NCBI RefSeq assembly: GCF_000276665.1
Contig: NW_004955469.1
Location: 8,477,699 to 8,541,698, forward strand
Direction of reading: 5' to 3'
DNA from: Chinchilla lanigera
Taxonomy: Eukaryota > Chordata > Mammalia > Rodentia > Chinchillidae
Length of the DNA: 64,000 nucleotides
Shown: one piece after another, positions 1 through 64,000 of the stretch
How the letters are laid out: each line of letters starts with the position of its first letter
Numbering within the stretch: the first letter of the stretch is position 1
Translations under genes and position numbers: made by a program
The notes under the pieces: model-generated
Told to the model about the DNA's origin: nothing
Seen by the model: only the letters and a program-made list of their open reading frames with translations
Database searches by the model: none

Positions 1-359
1 AAGAATCCCTTTGAAGGCATGGTGGGGAGTGATGCTGGCCACAGAGAGAACAAGCAGGAGGCTTGTCAAGGTGGGAGGGTCAAGGATGTCCTAGAAGGGG
101 TGGAAAAAAGGTGACAATTCCACAGCTACTTTGAATATACTCAGGAAAGAAAGGGAAGTGACAGTGAGCCACCAAGGTCAGCTGATGGGGACAGGGTTGT
201 GGATGAAACTCCTACGAGGTGTTACAAAGGTGATAAAGGGCCTGAGAGGAACATACACAATAAAGGCAAGCTTTCTAAGCATCTGCCATAATCTAATAAA
301 CAGCCTTGGAGAGCTGAGTGGGAATTTGGCAGGTGGAGAGGTAGTTGGTCTCTGACTGA

Positions 360-2104
<1,745 letters not shown>

Positions 2105-2265
2105 AGGTGGACCCGCTGAGGCTCATGTGTATGAGCTGATGCTGGGGCTGGGGACCAGGGCCCACCCCGGGTTTTCCGGAGCTCTCCTCATAGGCCTGTC
2201 GAAGGACAGCGACAAGAGGAGCTGACTGCCTCCTGTAGCTCCCATTAAAGTCTTTTGAAACCAGT
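2105..2265 (+). other. DRC1: DRC1 3' UTR
   Basis: Short non-coding tail from the TAG stop to about 15-20 bases past the ATTAAA signal at 2244-2249. The exact cleavage site is inferred. Confidence 0.7.
2244..2249 (+). promoter_or_regulatory. DRC1: DRC1 poly(A) signal ATTAAA
   Basis: ATTAAA 140 bases after the DRC1 stop, with a GT-rich stretch downstream. It is the first plausible signal after the stop. Confidence 0.7.
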
Positions 2266-2714
2266 GGTAGAGTTTCTTTCAAGAGGCCAGGTCTGGTGAA
2301 ACAGGAGCCCCTGCCCCTACCTGTGTACCCCAAGAGGACTTGTGCCAGGCTGAGACTGTGGTGTGTGACAGAGGCGGAGGCCAGCGGCTCCGGGCTCCTT
2401 TCTTGTTTCTGCAAGCAGCTGGTTGCTGTGGTTGGAGGCTGGAGCTCTGGCCTCTGTAGTCTTCAGCCTCCAGATTGTCCCCAGCTCTGAAGGATTTTTT
2501 CAGTGCTTTTGGGGCCCCTGCGTGAACCCAGAAGTTCCCTCTGGGCTCTGGGGATGCTTCCCCCACAGGTAGCCTGAGCAGGTGACCCTGTGCTGGAGGT
2601 GCACCTTGAACTCTGGGCCACCCACAAGGGAAAGTTTACCAACCAAGAGCACCTGCTGACCCTGCACCCCACACCAGCAACTTTCCTCTCACAGGACCAA
2701 TGCAGACTTGTCAG
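2250..2714. other. DRC1-OTOF intergenic spacer
   Basis: About 460 bases between the two convergent poly(A) sites. It is G/C-rich unique-looking sequence and I see no gene or clear repeat in it. Confidence 0.5.
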
Positions 2715-2726
2715 CCCAGTGCTTGA

Positions 2727-2737
2727 TTTATTTTATT
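2727..2737 (-). promoter_or_regulatory. OTOF: OTOF distal poly(A) signals (two overlapping AATAAA)
   Basis: The plus strand reads TTTATT twice (2727-2732 and 2732-2737), giving overlapping AATAAA on the minus strand about 800 bases after the stop. This is the best candidate for the main transcript end. Confidence 0.65.
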
Positions 2738-3132
2738 AAGAGAAAAAAAAAAATCACACTCAAGCAAGGAAAAACAGCCAATAGGAACCCAGATGCAGGC
2801 AGGGGACAGCCCTCTAGGTGCAAGGTCCTGCTGTGACAGTGGAGCCAGTGGAGCTCAGGATTCATTCTTGGGGGTCTGTCTGGGCTTCTGGGCACTCACC
2901 CAGGCAGAGGATGCCCTGGGAAGCAGCCAAAACCTATGGGCAGGCCCAGGACTGAGCTATGCACCTGCCAGCAGGTGGCTGCTGGGAAGGAGGAAGGGGA
3001 GCAGTGCGGGCAGAGCAGCTGGCTGCCCACAGGGCTGTGGTCGGTGCTGGCTCGGTGCTGCAGAGCTGACTGGTGGCGTGGACTCTGCTCTCAAGACTCC
3101 ACTGCAGATGGGGTGGAGATGACTTTTGCTTG

Positions 3133-3138
3133 TTTATT
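3133..3138 (-). promoter_or_regulatory. OTOF: Possible proximal OTOF poly(A) signal
   Basis: AATAAA on the minus strand about 395 bases after the distal stop. It would give a shorter 3' UTR, and its use cannot be judged from sequence. Confidence 0.35.
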
Positions 3139-3532
3139 CTTTCACAGCCCTGGACACTAGCCTTTGTGCCTTGGTTAATTTCATTAAAGCTTTGTTCCTA
3201 GCCTAGGAAGCCGGAGGGGAAGGCCAGGGCAGCTTCCTCTGGAACAGGGCTTGCAGGAGGGTGGAACCTCAGCAAGGTGTGGAGGAAAGGGGCTCAGATC
3301 CAGGTCCCCACCCCTTCCCACGCTCCCCAGCCCATAGGCAAGATCACAAGGGCAGGACTGGGCAGGCAGCAGTCTGGGATGGCAGCCCAAGAGGCAGGAG
3401 GAGCTACCGACCCAAGGCTGAAGGTGGATGTGGGGCTCCTCGGGCTCTCAGGGCAGTTGGGAAAGAGTCCAGGCCACAGGGAGAGCAAGTGCAGCAGGCC
3501 CTGGAGAGGTGCTGGAGGGAGGTGGGGAGCCT

Positions 3533-60123
<56,591 letters not shown>

Positions 60124-61194
60124 CTAAGGAAAGAGGGATAGTTGTGATCTCGGGTAAAACAGCAGTTAGGGGGTACAGGGAATGGAGTAGTTCTTCACAT
60201 GGGCCCAGGGCTCCCAGGGGCAAAGTATGCACACCTGGACTCCCGGTTCTGATGGCCACCTTGTAGAGAGAGTACTGCTGTTCAGCCTTGCTCACAGATG
60301 GCACCCAGAGAGCTTTGGGGAGCTGCCAGGCTCGTATGGCGAGTGGGAAAACCAGACCTAACCGGGACCTCTGACTCCCAAATGCAACGCTCCTCTGTTG
60401 TTCCCAGTGTCTGTCCTCCTTTCTGGAACAACTAAGACAGCAGAAGGGACAGTAGAACCAGCTCATAGAGATTAGCTATCTGCAAGGCAGCCAGCCACAT
60501 GCGAACTCCCAGAGGCACAGCCTGGCACTGGACTGCAGATCTGTTCCCAAGCCCCTCAGGAGACCCACCAGACACTTCAGGGCAAGAGCCGGGCACACAC
60601 CTGTGGAATGTGGCACAAATGTGCCTTGTGCTCTGTGGGCCAAGGGGGGTCAAGCCTGAGGACACCCTCTCCAAGGGCTGCCTGCAGGAGACGAGGGGCT
60701 CAGCTCAGAGGAAGTGGCAGAAGCCGGGGTGGGTGGAGCCAGGTCTCCTAGGTTGGGCTCCATGCCAGGCAGGCAGCTGAGGTGTCCCACTGGACCCACC
60801 ACCCAGTGCCCACACAGGAACCAGCGTTCTCAGGTCTGCCATGCTGGTGTCTCCCAGAGCTTGTCAGAGAAGCCAGCACACCACAAGGAGGGGCCAAGTC
60901 TGCGGCAGAAACCCAGAATGGGACCACACTCCGGAATCCCAGTGGAGTCAGGAGAGGACAGGAGGCCCCAGCAAAGTCCTGCCACTGCGTGTCTAGGGCC
61001 ACAGGCACGAGAGGAGGCAAGGCCAGGGGTGGCAGGTGCTGACTGCAGCACATGTCCTTCTGCTGAGCTGGACTTTGGATAGCCAAACTGACCCGAGGGC
61101 CCAGGAGCATCAGAAGGATTTTGACAGTGACAGAGCAGGTGGAACACAGTGACTTTTTATTTTTAGGTTTCCTTTTTACATCCCACCCAATTCA

Positions 61195-61390
61195 AACTGT
61201 TCCATAGGCCAGTGCTAAAGAATAGTAGTGATAATAATGATAGGTGCCATTTATAGGGCACTGTTCATTCTGCAGGGGCCTGTAGTCTTCATGTGCATTC
61301 ATTTATTAAGTCTACAGTAGCCTCAGCATCCGGTAATGCCTTCTCCTCCTCACAGACAGGAACTGGGGCTTAGAGAGGTGGTGAAACAGA
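61195..61390 (-). mobile_element. MIR-like SINE fragment
   Basis: gataggtgccatttataggg, tcatttattaagtctacagt and aactggggcttagagaggtg fit reversed MIR. Confidence 0.6.
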
Positions 61391-62504
61391 GAGCTCTGCT
61401 TCCATTCTCCAAGCCCGGTTTCCTTCTCCCAGACTGGGGACTTGGAGGGCCAGCTTGGAAGGTCATTTCCCAGGGTCACCTTCCGTCCTGTCACCTCCCT
61501 TCAGGGCCAGGCAGGTCTCCTGATGTGGGCGTGAGGTGGAGGGTGACTCCTGGGAGGGAGGGTCCACGGTGAGGTGGGGAGAGGGGCTGTGTGGGGAAGG
61601 TTGGATGAGGGGGGCTGGGGGAAGGCACCGCTGGCCCACAGGCCTCATTACGCAGCTTCAGCTCCTGCTGTCTGATTCCTTGAGCAGCTCGGCAGAGCGT
61701 GCAGTTTCCTTAATGAAATTACTGGTATGGGGCTGCAGGGAAATAAGGCAGCTCTAGAGGGCCCAACTCATTAGTTGTGGGCTGAGGGGAGAGTACTGGA
61801 GGGTTCTTGGGGACTAGGTTTCCTTGGGGGTAAGGGAGTAGGAGTGCCAGGTCCTGAGGGGCTGAGGGTGGGTTCTGGCACTGGAAGGAGGGGAGGAATG
61901 GGAGGAACAGATAACGGTGAAGATGGCACATTGGAGGGAAGGGGCACTGCACGGTGGCTTAATTAAGTGGATGCAAGGGTGACAGCAAAGTCATTTCAAG
62001 GTAAAGCGACTGGCAGAGGCAAGAGATCTTCAGAGGGAAGCTGCTGGGGCCACTGCTTGCCATTGCTGGGGTGCGGTTCAGTGAATGACAACAGCTGCTG
62101 GGGCAGAGGCCCAGGCCACCGGCCAGCGTGCCAGTGGGAATACAGAGTCAGAGGGCTGCCAGGGAGGAGGACAGCCCCCAGGACTCAGTTTACATACTGG
62201 TTTCTGAAGCCGTTTGGGGATTATGAGCCAGAGGGAGCATTTCCAGGAGGGGACACGCTTATCCCTGGAGAGCTGGAGCCCCAAGTCCTTCTCAGAGGCT
62301 TCCAGGATAGGAGGAAAGACGGCATCCTCAAGGAGTCACAGAAGCTTTCTCCACTCTGACTTCTTCCCTTCCCCCTAACATATTTTTCCCTTTCCTCATT
62401 TCTCTGCCATCTCAGTTTTTCCAACAGTATAATTTCCCCTCCTTTCTGTTTTCATTCTCTCCTGTATTGTTCCTCTGCTTTTTGTTCTCACTATGTCCAT
62501 TTTA

Positions 62505-62596
62505 TCTTTTATCTTTCTCTTTCTCTGCTTGTCTGTGTCTGTCTCTGACTCTCTCTGATTCTCTCTTGCTCACTCGCTCTCTGTCTCTCTCCACTC
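62505..62596. repeat. (CT)n-rich pyrimidine tract
   Basis: Repeated tctctg/tctctc units preceding the MaLR fragment. Confidence 0.8.
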
Positions 62597-62838
62597 CTGG
62601 ATGCAGGTGAGAAAAGTTTCCACTTGAAAAATCCCAGGCCTTAGCATTGATGACATGGTACTGTCTGCCTCTGCCATGTCCTGATGCAGCATGAGACCTT
62701 TACCAGATGCCTCACAGATGTCACGCTGTGCTCTTGGACTTCCCATCCTCCAGAACTGCGGGCCGAATAAACTTCCATTCTTTAGAGATCACGTGGTCTC
62801 AGGCGATGCCTTATAGCAACAGAAAATGGACTAAAACA
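62590..62838 (+). mobile_element. MaLR LTR, 3' part
   Basis: Contains the MaLR-type end gccgaataaacttccattct and aacagaaaatggactaaaac. The 5' boundary is unclear and may reach into the CT-rich stretch before it. Confidence 0.75.
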
Positions 62839-63519
62839 AGAATCCCCAAACAGAGATGTTGAGAGAACAAAATGATACCACATAGGTGACAGAATTTTGC
62901 AAGCAACACAGCACTGCAGAAATGGGAGGCATTACTGTTGGTTGCTCTCTTTCCTGAGGGGGCTCTGAACAGGTAGGTTGCAGCTGTCAATCTCCCTGAG
63001 TCTCCCTTCCCTCACTTGCTGATACCTCATCACCTTGGCTTGTCGACTCCCCCATTTCTCTTCTGGCTCACTTCTCATTGTCTCATTTTGTGCTGTCACT
63101 TCTTTCCCCCAGTTGGGGTGATATTTACCCACACATACAGAAAACACAGCAAGACAAGATGGGGAGGTTGAGGGTTCAGGGACTTCAGGAGTTCTGGCTC
63201 ACCACACCCCTTCTCCAACAACGCTGTTTCACTCCTGAACTGTTTGGCTAAAGGGGAAGTACCTCCGAAGGAGGGTTTATGTCTGAATGACCCTCCTCGG
63301 AGCACCACTCACTGCAACATGGCACAGATTGTCCCCTTACAAGTGGGTGCCCAAGGCTGGTTGGTGGTGGTTGGTGGCAGAAGCAGGATTCACATCCAAG
63401 ACTCTAGACTTCAGCTGGAGACTTGGCTCTCTTCTGAAGCCTGGAGGATGGACTGGGCAGACTAGAGGGGCCTACAGCTCTGAGCTTCTATATCATCAAC
63501 AACAAACACAACATTCACT

Positions 63520-63640
63520 TCCTGAGAGCTGACCATGTGACAGGCACTGGCTATGCCCTTTATATACATTATATAATTCCCATTTTACAGAAGGAAACTG
63601 AGGCTCAGAGAGGATCTATTCAAAGTGGCAACATGGTTTA
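63520..63640 (-). mobile_element. MIR-like SINE fragment
   Basis: attcccattttacagaagga and aactgaggctcagagaggat are a clear reversed MIR core. Confidence 0.7.
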
Positions 63641-64000
63641 GCAGTTAAGATAAGAGCCGGATTGTCCTGGGCCCTGGGCCCAGGGTAAACCTGAAGTCAT
63701 GGCTACACTATTACCTAAGGTGTCTTCCTACCTCCACGGTGGTGCAGCCTTCCCACAAGGCATCTCAACCAACCCCCGACTCCCTTTTGCCTCATGACCT
63801 TACCTATTCTCCCACCACAAGGTGGAGTTAATGTCCTCTCTCCTCAGTTCTACGCTGGCTGGATGGGTGGTTTCACCAATAGAATGTGGTGGATGTGACA
63901 CTGTGTGGCACCTAGACCTAGAGGCCAGTATCTCTTCCCGTCCTAGAAGTCAGTGGCACCTGAAGAAGTCCAGGTACCCTGCTGAGGAGAGCCACATAGA

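Larger units (their letters stand above)
2715..3532 (-). other. OTOF: OTOF 3' UTR
   Basis: Region after the distal TGA stop (3533-3535) down to the overlapping AATAAA signals at 2727-2737. It is about 0.8 kb, similar in scale to other mammals. A nearer AATAAA at 3133-3138 could give a shorter tail. Confidence 0.7.
60124..64000 (-). other. OTOF: OTOF intron 2 (left part)
   Basis: At least 3.9 kb running off the window. Contains MIR-like fragments and the 3' part of a MaLR LTR near 62600-62838. Coding exon 2 was looked for and not found. Confidence 0.7.

Noticed and set aside
131..355. Possible further DRC1 exon upstream of 440
   Set aside because: No acceptor/donor pair or DRC1-like sequence could be recognised there.
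60124..64000. Search for OTOF coding exons 1 and 2
   Set aside because: No sequence matching the expected N-terminal residues with splice sites was found. They must lie beyond the window.

Overview
The window is nuclear DNA from a placental mammal. It contains spliced exons with GT-AG boundaries, long introns, MIR, MaLR LTR and DNA-transposon relics, and many microsatellites. Short tRNA-derived ID SINEs, a B1 SINE and a B1-ID dimer are also present. That combination points to a rodent outside the mouse/rat group, such as a squirrel-, beaver- or kangaroo-rat-like lineage. I cannot name the species. The gene order DRC1 - OTOF matches human 2p23.3.

Layout: bases 440-2104 (+) hold the last three coding exons of DRC1, a ciliary nexin-dynein regulatory complex subunit. 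Its poly(A) signal is at 2244-2249. Nearly all the rest is OTOF (otoferlin) on the minus strand, tail to tail with DRC1. The OTOF 3' UTR ends near 2.7 kb. Coding exons run leftward from 60123 to 3533. I placed 45 coding exons: 43 constitutive-looking internal exons, here numbered 3-45, and two alternative terminal exons. Every junction is in phase with GT-AG sites. Exons 3-45 plus one terminal exon give 5859 coding nt (1952 residues and a stop). Adding about 46 residues encoded upstream gives about 1998, against 1997 in human otoferlin. Coding exons 1-2 and the promoter lie beyond the right edge.

Otoferlin is a tail-anchored multi-C2 ferlin that acts as a calcium sensor for vesicle fusion and replenishment at inner-hair-cell ribbon synapses. 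All its C2, Fer and transmembrane modules from part of C2A onward are encoded here without a frameshift. The notable local features are the two homologous 181-nt terminal exons, which give alternative transmembrane tails, a 30-nt microexon, and two pairs of short direct repeats, each flanking a small exon. There is also a CpG/CCAAT/GC-box patch beside exon 6, and several transposons with readable target-site duplications. Introns otherwise look ordinary. I see no prokaryotic system, CRISPR array, operon or intact viral gene.

Residue numbers assume 46 residues encoded upstream, as in human otoferlin. Exon numbers assume two upstream coding exons. Both assumptions come from knowledge of the family, not from this window. 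Repeat boundaries are eye estimates unless a target-site duplication is given.
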